NCBI RefSeq assembly: GCF_003268475.1
Contig: NZ_MCIF01000002.1
Span: 1,178,629-1,242,628 of the forward strand
Source of the DNA: Thermogemmatispora tikiterensis
GTDB lineage: Bacteria > Chloroflexota > Ktedonobacteria > Ktedonobacterales > Ktedonobacteraceae
Direction of reading: 5' to 3'
DNA length: 64,000 nucleotides
Shown in pieces: positions 17,691-25,552 of the stretch. The notes below the pieces were generated by a model, which was not told the origin of the DNA, did no database searches, and was given only the letters and a program-made list of their open reading frames with translations. A program made the position numbers and the translations under genes. Every line of letters begins with the position of its first letter. The first letter of the stretch is position 1.

Positions 17691-19343
17691 ATGTACTCAC
17701 CCTATCATCGCTTCTTCGCTGACGATTCGTCTTGTTCTGGCTCCTCCAGAGGCTCGCCGGTTCCTCCTTCAGCAGCTGAGTCGCAAGCTGAGGCTGGGTC
17801 AGGATCATCGCCCGCAACGGGGGATGAGCTGGAGCTTGTTCCTTTGCCCGCTGCCGCTCGGGCGCCGTTCCCCTGGCTGCGCTGGTGGGAAGAGGCTCGT
17901 TCCCGTCGTTGGCTCCTGAGTGGTGCCCTGGGGCTATTGCTGCTGACATTGCTGCTCGCTGTGGCGCTTCCTCTGCTTCGAGGGGCTTTCCTGCTTAGAT
18001 CCGGTGCCCCGTCCAGCGCTGCAACTCCTGAGTCGGCTGCACTTCTGATGAGTGGCCAAAACCTCCTGCTGGCAGTCAACGGCGATAGGCTTTACGCCTT
18101 CTCCAGTGAGGGCGTACTCTCTGCCGTACAGGCCCACGATGGTGGCCTCCTCTGGCGCTACACCCTGCCGGTTGCGGCTTCCCAGTTCCTGCCTTCTTCG
18201 CCTTTCGTGGCCGATGGCGTGGTCTATATCAGCGGCGTTTGCTTTGCAGCTTCTCCCGCAGGAACCCCACGTGCCAGCTCTCCCTGTCTTTCAGACTCTG
18301 GAGTGAGGACAATTCTAGCGGCTGTACGTGCCAGCGATGGCCAACTGCTCTGGCAGCGGGTAGAGGAAGGTCGCCTCTTCGCAAATACGCTTATTGATGG
18401 GAAGCTCTATCTGGTCCAGTCGTTGACCTCAGCAGCGTTGGTAGAGGCCTTGGAGGCCAAGACAGGGCAGATTCGTTGGCAACGGCATCTTTCTGGCTCA
18501 CTGAATGGGGGGCTGGTGGGCGGTCAGGAGGATCAGATGGTGGTGGCTCTCCCTCTGGGAGCAGAGAAGCAGCCGGAAACTCAGGTGTTTGCCCTGCGAC
18601 TTGATGATGGCCAACCTCTCTGGAGCCAGATGCTCCCAGGCTCTTTGAGGCCCGTCTTGGAGGAGCAGGGTCGCATCTATCTGGCCACGGATGCCCGGGG
18701 GGCCAGCGTGCCTCTACCGGAAACGTTGCTCTGCCAATTGGATAGCCGAAACGGCGCCCAGCTCTGGCAGCATACCATTCCGGGCCAGTTGATCAACTTC
18801 AACCTGTTCGGGAGCCGCGCCGGCAGCAAGCTGTTTGCGTTGACTGATGTGGCCAAGACCGCGCCCGGCAATACCTATGGCAGCGATGTGACTCTCTTTC
18901 TGGCGCTCGATGACAAGAACGGCCAGCTGCTCTGGCAGCGCCCAGTGAGCGAGGGACTCTCTCTTGCTATCCTGGCCCAGGAGCACAATGGCATGTTCTA
19001 TCTAGTTCTGGAGCGTCAGGATCAGCCACAGGCCCAGCTTATGGCAGTCTCTGTCAGCAATGGTCAAACGCTCTGGCAACAGCGCTACCTTGGGCAGGGG
19101 CTGATGAGCGCCCAGCCGAACGGTACGATGTTGTATGCTGCGGTGAATGATAACGCGGTGCTGGCTCTCGATGGCACTAGCGGCCAGTTTCGCTGGCGAA
19201 CCCGTTTTGCTGACACTATCAGAGATCTCGCCCTGGCGCCGAGCAATCTACTGCTGCTCTATGTCAGTACCTCTGGCGGACAGCTGGCAGCCCTCGATAG
19301 CAGCAGCGGTCACTTGCGCTGGTTGCGCTCGTTGGCTGAGTAG
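17691..19343 (+). CDS. membrane-anchored PQQ-type beta-propeller protein
   Basis: This 550-residue protein has a Ser/Pro-rich cytoplasmic N-terminus (1-75), one membrane anchor (RWLLSGALGLLLLTLLLAVAL, about 75-97) and a long exterior domain of repeated blades. The blades carry the PQQ-enzyme-like motif: ALRASDGxLLWxR, LEAKTGQIRWQR, LDDGQPLWSQ, LDSRNGAQLWQH, LDDKNGQLLWQR, VSNGQTLWQQ, LDGTSGQFRWRT and LDSSSGHLRWLR. No dehydrogenase catalytic motif is evident, so it is probably a structural or sensory eight-bladed propeller rather than an enzyme. The ATG at 17691 has GGAGGAGG ten bases upstream. An in-frame GTG at 17631 would add 20 residues but lacks a ribosome site. It sits 24 bp from the next gene, so the two are likely cotranscribed. 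Confidence 0.85.
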   Translation: MYSPYHRFFADDSSCSGSSRGSPVPPSAAESQAEAGSGSSPATGDELELVPLPAAARAPFPWLRWWEEARSRRWLLSGALGLLLLTLLLAVALPLLRGAFLLRSGAPSSAATPESAALLMSGQNLLLAVNGDRLYAFSSEGVLSAVQAHDGGLLWRYTLPVAASQFLPSSPFVADGVVYISGVCFAASPAGTPRASSPCLSDSGVRTILAAVRASDGQLLWQRVEEGRLFANTLIDGKLYLVQSLTSAALVEALEAKTGQIRWQRHLSGSLNGGLVGGQEDQMVVALPLGAEKQPETQVFALRLDDGQPLWSQMLPGSLRPVLEEQGRIYLATDARGASVPLPETLLCQLDSRNGAQLWQHTIPGQLINFNLFGSRAGSKLFALTDVAKTAPGNTYGSDVTLFLALDDKNGQLLWQRPVSEGLSLAILAQEHNGMFYLVLERQDQPQAQLMAVSVSNGQTLWQQRYLGQGLMSAQPNGTMLYAAVNDNAVLALDGTSGQFRWRTRFADTIRDLALAPSNLLLLYVSTSGGQLAALDSSSGHLRWLRSLAE

Positions 19344-19367
19344 TATCTGTCCCAGAGGAGGAATTGT

Positions 19368-20204
19368 ATGCACTACGGATTAGCATTACCTTTATCCGGC
19401 ATCAATGGCTCTATTGAGCACCTGGTTGACTATGCCTGCGCCGCCGAGGCTGCCGGCTGGGACGGCGTCTTTTTAGAGGATTACCTGGTCTACTGGGAGG
19501 GGGCACAGGTGACGTTTGATCCCTGGCTGGCCCTGACAGCAATCGCTATGCGCACCAGTCGGATACGCCTCGGGATCACGGTGGTGCCGCTCCCAGTTCG
19601 CCAGCCCTGGAAAGTGGCCCGCGAGGCTGTAACGCTCGATCATCTCTCCCAGGGCCGCCTGATCCTGGGCTTTGGGCTAGGTGACCTGCAAGATTCCTAT
19701 TTTGGCGAGAGCAGCGATCTCAAGCAGCGCGGGGCCATGTTGGATGAGGGCCTGGCGGTCCTGACGGGCCTGCTCAGCGGACAGCCTTTCTCTTACCAGG
19801 GCACCTACTATCAGGTAAAGCCTCTCACTTTTCAGCCAGCTCCGCGCCAGCAGCCACGCATACCGATCTGGATCGGCGGTTTCTGGCCACGCCGCGCCCC
19901 AGCCCGCCGAGCTGCGCGCTGGGACGGCTTCTGTCCAGCTAAGTTGGCTGGCGATGGAGAGGATGGCCTGCTGACGCCAGGCGATGTCGCGGCCATTCGG
20001 CGTTTCTTGCTCGCTGAACGTGGCAGCCTGGAAGGGTTCGACCTCGTGGCAGGTGGCAGCAGCCCCCAGAACCCAGTCGAGGCCCGGAGCCAGGTCTTGC
20101 AGTTCGCCGAGGCCGGGGCAACCTGGTGGGTAGAATTCATCTCGCCTTCAGCGAAGGAGGCAGCAGGGACCTTGCATCGCATTCAACAAGGGCCACCACG
20201 CTGA
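19368..20204 (+). CDS. LLM class flavin/F420-dependent oxidoreductase
   Basis: This 278-residue luciferase-like monooxygenase-fold protein has MHYGLALPLSG at strand one, AAEAAGWDGVFLEDYLVYW, AIAMRTSRIRLGITVVPLPVRQPWKVAREAVTLDHLSQGRLILGFGLGD and a C-terminal PRIPIWIGGFWPRRAPARRAARWDGFCP. AGAGGAGGAATTG precedes the ATG. It is distinct from the LLM protein at 11570-12484, and its GD...D...GES motif suggests another subfamily. The substrate is unknown. It is coupled to the propeller gene upstream. Confidence 0.85.
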   Translation: MHYGLALPLSGINGSIEHLVDYACAAEAAGWDGVFLEDYLVYWEGAQVTFDPWLALTAIAMRTSRIRLGITVVPLPVRQPWKVAREAVTLDHLSQGRLILGFGLGDLQDSYFGESSDLKQRGAMLDEGLAVLTGLLSGQPFSYQGTYYQVKPLTFQPAPRQQPRIPIWIGGFWPRRAPARRAARWDGFCPAKLAGDGEDGLLTPGDVAAIRRFLLAERGSLEGFDLVAGGSSPQNPVEARSQVLQFAEAGATWWVEFISPSAKEAAGTLHRIQQGPPR

Positions 20205-20330
20205 AGCTCCCCTGTTACTGCCAGCACCCTGCTCCGCCTCTGAGGCTGCGAGCCGCCGGAGCGCAGACATGGCGGGATAGAAGCCCGGCCAGCCCGTCGG
20301 GGCTGAACCGGTCGCAGTCTCTCCTTCAGA

Positions 20331-21254
20331 TCAGAAATGCATGAAGCCTCGCACAAGCAGGGCCAGCACAAGCAAGAGCGCTGCGAGCAGATTGCTGCTC
20401 ATGTTCTGAGCCATGAGAGCCAGATACTGCTTCAGCTCGCCCTGGGCACGGCGTAGGGCCAGGTAGACAGGCATGACTGTGAGAGCGGCGAGTACGCCAT
20501 ACCAGGGGAAGACCCCAAGGAGAATGTCGATGACAATGAGGAGGGCGGTGAGTCCCAGCAGTGCCGCTCCCAGCTGCCGCGCTCTAGCCTCACCAAGCAG
20601 CACCACCGGTGTTTTCTTGTCCACTTCGCGATCAGCTCGCCAATGGAGAAAGTGATGGAAGTAGAGTACAAGGGTGGTGTAGAGTCCAACAGGCAGAGCA
20701 GCCAGAATAGCAGATAGATTGATACTTCCTGCTTGAACGTAGTAGGAACCTACCAGTGGCAGCAGACCGAATGAGAGGAAGATGTCTAGCTCTCCAAGGC
20801 CTCGGCCAATATAAGCGAGCCGTAGAGGAGGGGCGACATAAAAGAAAGCTAGCAAAAAGCCGGCTCCAGCCAGGGCAAGGACCCAGGGACGCCAGAGACT
20901 GAGGATGAGACCACACAGCAAGGCTATGGCGAAGAGGATCAGCCAGAACCGACGATAATCGGCCAGCGAGGCGCTGCCGCTGAAGAGGGCCTGTGAACCG
21001 GTGGTGAGTGCTTTGCCCTGGCTCTGTAGCTGGCGCGCCCGGGCATCAGCTCCCGCCGTGAAATCAAAGACGTCGTTCACAACGTTGGCGCCGAGATGGG
21101 CCGCAAGCGCTCCTACCAGGGTGAGCAGGAAGAGACCCCACTGGAAGCTGTAGCCCTCCTGCCAGGCCAGAATAGCCCCCAGGACCACCGGGGCAACCAT
21201 GACAGGCAGCGTGCGCGCCCGCGTCACCGTTGCCCAGATACGTACCTTTTCCAT
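20331..21254 (-). CDS. menA: UbiA family prenyltransferase, probable 1,4-dihydroxy-2-naphthoate polyprenyltransferase
   Basis: This 307-residue integral membrane protein has about eight to nine hydrophobic segments. The first aspartate-rich motif NVVNDVFDFTAGADARARQ and the second DREVDKKTPVVLLG bind Mg-prenyl-diphosphate. The YxxPPLRLAY segment (FFYVAPPLRLAYIGRGLGE) is usual for MenA. It would attach the polyprenyl tail in menaquinone synthesis. No other men genes are nearby, so the substrate assignment rests on the motif pattern, and another UbiA acceptor is possible. The start at 21254 has an AAGGAGG that is rather far upstream (about 16 bases). Confidence 0.8.
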   Translation of the reverse strand: MEKVRIWATVTRARTLPVMVAPVVLGAILAWQEGYSFQWGLFLLTLVGALAAHLGANVVNDVFDFTAGADARARQLQSQGKALTTGSQALFSGSASLADYRRFWLILFAIALLCGLILSLWRPWVLALAGAGFLLAFFYVAPPLRLAYIGRGLGELDIFLSFGLLPLVGSYYVQAGSINLSAILAALPVGLYTTLVLYFHHFLHWRADREVDKKTPVVLLGEARARQLGAALLGLTALLIVIDILLGVFPWYGVLAALTVMPVYLALRRAQGELKQYLALMAQNMSSNLLAALLLVLALLVRGFMHF

Positions 21255-22150
21255 AAGTCAACGATAGCACCTCCTTTTGAGATTTGCTTTCTCTTGTTCC
21301 TTGCTCCTCCCGACGTCGCTCCCCGCTCGGCTCAGCGCCCTCCCCCGACTGGCTCCTCGCTCGTTCCTGGCCGCCAGCAACGCTAGTATTATAGAACACG
21401 CCACCAGGCCACGGGCAGAGATAAGGATGAGTTCCTTTCCCTTCTATCGCAGGCCGCTTCTTCTCCTGTTACCAGATGATACACAAGAATACCCATAGAT
21501 TGACATAAAAATCTGATTAAATATTCTTGTATAATATTCCTTTCTATATTGATAAGACAAAGAGAGAAATATATAATATCATTGTGTCGAGAAATCACCG
21601 CAAGCGAGAGACGTTGGACGGTGATAGGTGGTGCCCCGTCCCTTCCAGGAAAGGAGTAGAGAGAAGAGAAGATCGAGAGACGACCAGGCTGACTACCAAT
21701 GCTTTTTGCAGGACCATTCCCCGGCCTGGGGAGGTCAACACAGGAGAAAAAAGGATATTCTTCTCAGAATACTCCAAAAACATGACTATAGTCACACTTC
21801 ACGAGAAGCGCGTCTTCAAGAGCGGCCCTGTGGAGAAGCCAGCGGAGGAGCAGACAAACAGCAAGGCCCAGGAAGAAGCGGGAGCAAGGGCGCTCCTTGT
21901 GGCTCAGTGCCTGGGTTCCACAGCGATCAGGGCAGAGCAAGCGCCAGGGTCAGGAGCGCTGATCGACTGCTGTACTGCCTGCAGCCGAGGCTGAGAGCCG
22001 GCGGGAGATGACTCTTGCCACTTCTGTCAAGGGAAGAAGCGGCACACTGCCTGCACACGTCGCCTGGGGATAGAGAGCACATGAGGCAAGGCAAGTCAGG
22101 GCAGGGCGAGGCATACCTGCCACGAGGTTCTGTCTGGAGGAAGGTGTATT
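21255..22150. other. long intergenic region with AT-rich island
   Basis: These 896 bp lie between divergent menA and H-NOX genes. At 21490-21600 the composition becomes sharply AT-rich (stretches such as ATATATAATATC). TTGACA at 21500-21505 and TATAAT at 21530-21535 occur on the plus strand, but the 24-base gap is too long for one sigma-70 promoter. The remainder to 22150 is purine-rich. The open frames in it have low protein likeness and I do not call them. Confidence 0.45.
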
Positions 22151-22990
22151 ATGCAAGGGTTAATCGTTGTGACGTGGGAGCGGTATCTCTATGAGCGCTT
22201 CGGCAAAGAATTTTTAGAGGTTTACCGCAAAGCCATTGGCATACAGAGCCACGTCGTACCTTTGGCAAGTCGCATCTACAAAGATGAGCAGTGGCTCATC
22301 GGCGTCGAGGCCGCCAGCAAGCTGACAAAGCTGAGTCCAGATACGCTCCTCCGCGAGTACGGACGTTACTTCTTGCTCAATGGCCTCACAGGGCACTTCT
22401 GCGCCTACCTGCTCAGCCAGGTACGTAGCGGGCGCGCACTCCTCTTGGCCATGCGTGATGCCCATGCGCAGATGCGGCGCGCCTCGCCTCAGCTCATCCC
22501 TCCCATCTTTCGCTACGAGAGCATTTCCAGCAATCCCAATGAGTTGTTGCTCATCTACGACAGCCCCCGCCATCTCTGTTCCCTGCTGTGGGGCACCATT
22601 GAAGGGGCCGCCGAACGCTACGGAGAAGCTGTTCGTATTATCGAGGTGGCTTGCATGAAGCATGGCGCTCCCGAGTGCAGACTGGAAGTGCAGTTTCTCC
22701 CAGGCAAGGGGCAGCCTGCTGAAACGCCCGCCCAGACTACCCAACGGCTCGCGCGTCTGCGCCTGGCCCATCTGGTCTTGCTTGCTCTGCCCGAGCGCGA
22801 GGGCATCACACTCTCTGAGCTAGCTGATCGGCTGCGCCAGCGCCAGGTCGAGACCGAGCAACTGCGTCCTCGCTTTTTGTTAGAGGCCCTGGAGCATCTG
22901 CAGTTCGCCGGGCTGGTGAAGAGTAATGCCAGTCAGGGGAACGAGCTGTTCCGTCGACGTTACTGGCGCGCTCCTACCTCGGGGAAGTAG
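22151..22990 (+). CDS. H-NOX (heme NO/O2-binding) protein with C-terminal winged-helix domain
   Basis: This 279-residue protein carries an H-NOX fold in residues 1-185. DEQWLIGVEAASKLTK, SPDTLLREYGRYFLL, His105 in RDAHAQM (proximal heme ligand position), PPIFRYESI, YDSPR at 136-140 (the YxSxR heme-propionate motif) and WGTIEGAAERYGE all match. Spacing is like that of Thermoanaerobacter H-NOX (His102; Tyr131-Ser133-Arg135). Residues about 205-275 look like a winged helix (ITLSELADRLRQRQ, then FLLEALEHLQFAGLVKS and a basic wing RRRYWR). Together they suggest a one-component NO or O2 sensor that binds DNA. No histidine kinase or cyclase is adjacent. Gas specificity is unknown; a distal-pocket Tyr was not assigned. 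Confidence 0.82.
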   Translation: MQGLIVVTWERYLYERFGKEFLEVYRKAIGIQSHVVPLASRIYKDEQWLIGVEAASKLTKLSPDTLLREYGRYFLLNGLTGHFCAYLLSQVRSGRALLLAMRDAHAQMRRASPQLIPPIFRYESISSNPNELLLIYDSPRHLCSLLWGTIEGAAERYGEAVRIIEVACMKHGAPECRLEVQFLPGKGQPAETPAQTTQRLARLRLAHLVLLALPEREGITLSELADRLRQRQVETEQLRPRFLLEALEHLQFAGLVKSNASQGNELFRRRYWRAPTSGK

Positions 22991-22997
22991 TTCCCCG
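22980..22997 (+). other. hairpin overlapping H-NOX stop codon
   Basis: CGGGGAA (22980-22986) pairs perfectly with TTCCCCG (22991-22997) across a GTAG loop that contains the stop codon TAG (22988-22990). No T-run follows, so it is not a classical terminator. A processing or stability element is possible. Confidence 0.35.
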
Positions 22998-23150
22998 GCA
23001 CAGCAGTAGGGCCCCTTCCGTCTTCCTTGCGATAGCTGGCTGGCCACCCGGTCAATGCGCGCTCAATGACGAGTGTCGGCCAGCCTCCGTCATCAGTGGT
23101 CGTGCCCTCATCATCTCCCTTCCAGAGGATGTTGTTAGGGACCAGTAATA

Positions 23151-23164
23151 GTAACATATGTTAC
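23151..23164. promoter_or_regulatory. palindromic operator copy 1
   Basis: GTAACATATGTTAC is a perfect 14-bp palindrome identical to the copy at 23882-23895. AT-rich flanks TAATA and CTATTA extend the symmetry imperfectly. It is 161 bp past the H-NOX stop. Confidence 0.6.
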
Positions 23165-23876
23165 CTATTATGTGCTCCATCACCATGATACTCGTTTCTG
23201 GCAGTAGTCCGCGCAGCCGAGGCACGACCGGTCTCGGCCCCCCTTCCTTTTCGCTCCAGCAAGGGATCAGCCTCCATCATCAGAAAGGGCCATATGGTTA
23301 CCACATGACCGTCCTACCGCAGAGCACAGCCCCTATCAGAGGCAGTGATCAGTATCGCCCCAACTCTTCTACTTCCCTTACTGACTCTCACCGCGCGCTC
23401 TCCGACTCAGACCGGCGCCAGCTCCGGCCTCTCTTCCTTCTCTCGAGCATTTGCCTGGCCCGCTTGCCTGTGGGCAACAGTGGCTTTCTCCGCGATACCA
23501 ATTGGTGGCAGGTCTCGGTTTCGATGGCCAGAGGGCTGGATAAGACAAGGCTCGCCGAGAACGGTCTGGCCACAACCTGGTTGAGCGGAATCCATCCACG
23601 CCCCTCTCCAGGCCCTGGCATAGGCTATCGCAGCCCACGGGCCGCCAGCCAGGTACTCTACAGTCATTTTCTGGCCCAAGGCCCGCCCGCCGCCCTGATT
23701 CCCTCAGAAAGAGGCCAGACAGGATGGCACCAGGCTGCGCAACCCTGTCTTTCTTGAAGCTGGGAGTCGGGGCTTCTATTCTAAGCGAGCCAAGCATTCG
23801 GCGCCTTGCTGCCCCGGATGTGCCCTATCTCTCCTCGTGCTTGACTTCTTCTCCCTCCATCGAGTAAGATAGCAAG

Positions 23877-23900
23877 TGCCAGTAACATATGTTACCGGCA
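23877..23900. promoter_or_regulatory. palindromic operator copy 2, upstream of ChrB/PaaX-like gene
   Basis: The perfect 14-bp core GTAACATATGTTAC (23882-23895) is extended by TGCC/GGCA flanks to 24 bp, with one mismatched pair on each side of the core. It ends 21 bases before the ATG at 23922, so a protein bound here would block transcription or initiation of that gene. Autoregulation is the simplest reading. Confidence 0.7.
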
Positions 23901-23921
23901 TTTCCTCCGGGGGGTTAGCCT

Positions 23922-24557
23922 ATGTCTGAGCGCAGTGGTATGCGCTGGTTGCAACTGACGTATAAAGTTCCAAGTGAGCCTTCACAAAAGCGGGTCTGGG
24001 TCTGGCGCCGTCTGCAACATCTCGGGGCCTACCCTCTCCAGCATTCGGTCTATGTCCTCCCTTTCACTGAGGAGGTTGAAAAGCAGTTCCGCCAGCTCGC
24101 CAGCGAAATACGAGAGATGGGAGGAGAAGCCTGCCTTTTCGCCCTCGTCGCCCTTGATCCTGCCGACGAAGAGCGGATGCTGGAGACGCTGCTAGAGGCC
24201 CGTCATCGCGAGTATGACCAGGTGATTCAACTGGGCGAGCGTTTCCTGACACATGCCGCCTCCCTGGCAGACATCGAGTGCCACAGCGAGGTTGTCCAGG
24301 CAGAGCTAGGCGACTGCCTGGAGAAGCTGCACGGGCTTTTTCGCAGTGCGCGACGTCATGATCTGCTCGGCTCATTGACCGCCGCCAAACGGGCCACAGC
24401 AGCCGAGCTGCTGGCCAGCTGTGAGCAGCTGTTCCGGATTCTGCTAGAAGGGGATTATTCACGGGCCCGTCGGCTGTTAGCTTTCTATGGAGAGAGCTTA
24501 GCTGGCACGGCAGAGGAGAGGCGGCAGCCCGCCGATTCCTCGACGGTCGCTGGTTAG
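23922..24557 (+). CDS. ChrB-N / PaaX-like regulator, no ChrB C-terminal domain
   Basis: This 211-residue protein's N-terminus (MRWLQLTYKVPSEPSQKRVW, VWRRLQHLGAYPLQHSVYVLP, QFRQLASEIREMGGEACLF) is the ChrB N-terminal/PaaX-like winged-helix pattern seen in chromate-resistance regulators. Residues 80-200 are helical, with charged, coiled-coil-like stretches. The chromate-binding rhodanese-like C-terminal half of ChrB is missing and no ChrA chromate pump is nearby, so a chromate role is unlikely. CCTCCGGGGGG precedes the ATG. A 24-bp imperfect palindrome lies immediately upstream and is the obvious candidate for its binding site. The inducer is unknown. Confidence 0.8.
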   Translation: MSERSGMRWLQLTYKVPSEPSQKRVWVWRRLQHLGAYPLQHSVYVLPFTEEVEKQFRQLASEIREMGGEACLFALVALDPADEERMLETLLEARHREYDQVIQLGERFLTHAASLADIECHSEVVQAELGDCLEKLHGLFRSARRHDLLGSLTAAKRATAAELLASCEQLFRILLEGDYSRARRLLAFYGESLAGTAEERRQPADSSTVAG

Positions 24558-24711
24558 CTCTCGGTTGGGAGGATGAGTACAGGCACGAGCAAGGGCCGGC
24601 AGCCGTGCAGACGACCGGACCGGTCAAGCCAGGGAAGAGCTGCACTCAAGCTCGCGCCCCGCGGCTGGCTCTTTCTACCCCAGCCGGCTGGTGCGAGTTG
24701 CCTAGCTAAAA

Positions 24712-24735
24712 GGTTCAGAGACTCCAACTCTGAAC
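24712..24735 (+). terminator. possible terminator after ChrB/PaaX-like gene
   Basis: GTTCAGAG (24713-24720) pairs with CTCTGAAC (24728-24735) around a seven-base loop, followed by a weak TGCTCTTATCCGTATTT. It is 155 bases past the stop codon. The U-tract is interrupted, so efficiency is doubtful. Confidence 0.4.
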
Positions 24736-24771
24736 TGCTCTTATCCGTATTTACAGTAGAATGAGGAGAGC

Positions 24772-25005
24772 GTGAGCAAACCAGCTCTCGATGCCTCCTC
24801 GCAACTATTGCGCTCGCCGCTTGTGGCGGGAGGAGAGGTTATGCAGCATCAATCTCGAAGGCGCACAACAACAGGTGACGCGAGGGTTGAAACCCTGGCG
24901 CTACGGGAGACTTTGCAACGCTATCGCCTGCTCCTGGGCTTGCTTGCAAGCGCGGCATCGGCGCTAGGTACCTATCAGCTGCTTCGGCTCCTCTTACTGA
25001 AGTAA
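24772..25005 (+). CDS. small hypothetical protein with one C-terminal membrane segment
   Basis: This predicted product of 77 residues starts at a GTG with GAGGAG upstream. An internal ATG at 24841, with GGGAGGAGAGG upstream, would give 54 residues. The C-terminal YRLLLGLLASAASALGTYQLLRLLLLK is a plausible tail anchor, and the preceding region is polar and Arg-rich. No family was recognised. Two good ribosome sites and the membrane segment argue for a real gene; the small size argues for caution. Confidence 0.4.
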   Translation: MSKPALDASSQLLRSPLVAGGEVMQHQSRRRTTTGDARVETLALRETLQRYRLLLGLLASAASALGTYQLLRLLLLK

Positions 25006-25552
25006 GAGATCCAACAAAGCAAGGCTCCAGTAAGATTTAACCTCCGGCAGAGCAGGCAGCCCCGGATCGGCCTCCGACCCCGAGCCTGCTCGTCCAATTG
25101 TTAGAAGGAAAGAAAGTAGGTAGACCAGGCAGATCGCTACCGGCAACGAGTGCCTGCAGCGTGCCTCAATGGTGAGGCGGCCCGGCCCCAGTTGCCGTTG
25201 CTATGCTCAGCCCCCTTAGATCCTCAGATGGCTCTCCCTGGACCTCCCCTCCGATGCCGAAAAACGAGGCCTTGGTGGTGAGAACAAAGGTAGGGACGAG
25301 TGGCGAAGGAGATGATTCCACAGCGAGAGGATACCATAGAAAACGTTGAGCAGTCTCCTTTCTGCGCGTGGCAAGCAAGGGCCAGCTTGTTTCTTTCTTT
25401 GGTGGCTGCCCCACCACGGCTGCAGCCCCCGGCCTGGGACCAGATGAGAGGCAGTCTGGCTTCGGGCTTGCGTCTCTCAGTGAGAGCAGGTAGAATCAGC
25501 TACATATGGCCGGGTCAAAGCCTGCCGCGGACAGGGGGACACAAGGAGAAGA
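25006..25552. other. intergenic region
   Basis: This 547-bp region lies between two plus-strand genes. No strong hairpins, repeats or convincing frames were seen. A minus-strand open frame (25166-25417) has no recognisable features. Confidence 0.4.

Larger units (their letters stand above)
22991..23921. other. 931-bp non-coding gap bounded by repeated palindromes
   Basis: Two copies of GTAACATATGTTAC (23151-23164 and 23882-23895) bracket about 720 bp. The open frames between them on either strand (for example one starting in the first palindrome) are rich in Ser, Pro and Arg, with no recognisable domain. It may contain an untranslated RNA, a decayed gene or just a long leader. Confidence 0.5.

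Noticed and set aside
21527..21994. A 155-codon plus frame before the H-NOX gene
   Set aside because: Composition unlike a protein, starting in an AT-rich promoter-like region.
23158..23757. A 199-codon plus frame beginning inside the first palindrome
   Set aside because: The product is Ser/Pro/Arg-rich, has no recognisable domain and no ribosome site. I treat the region as non-coding.
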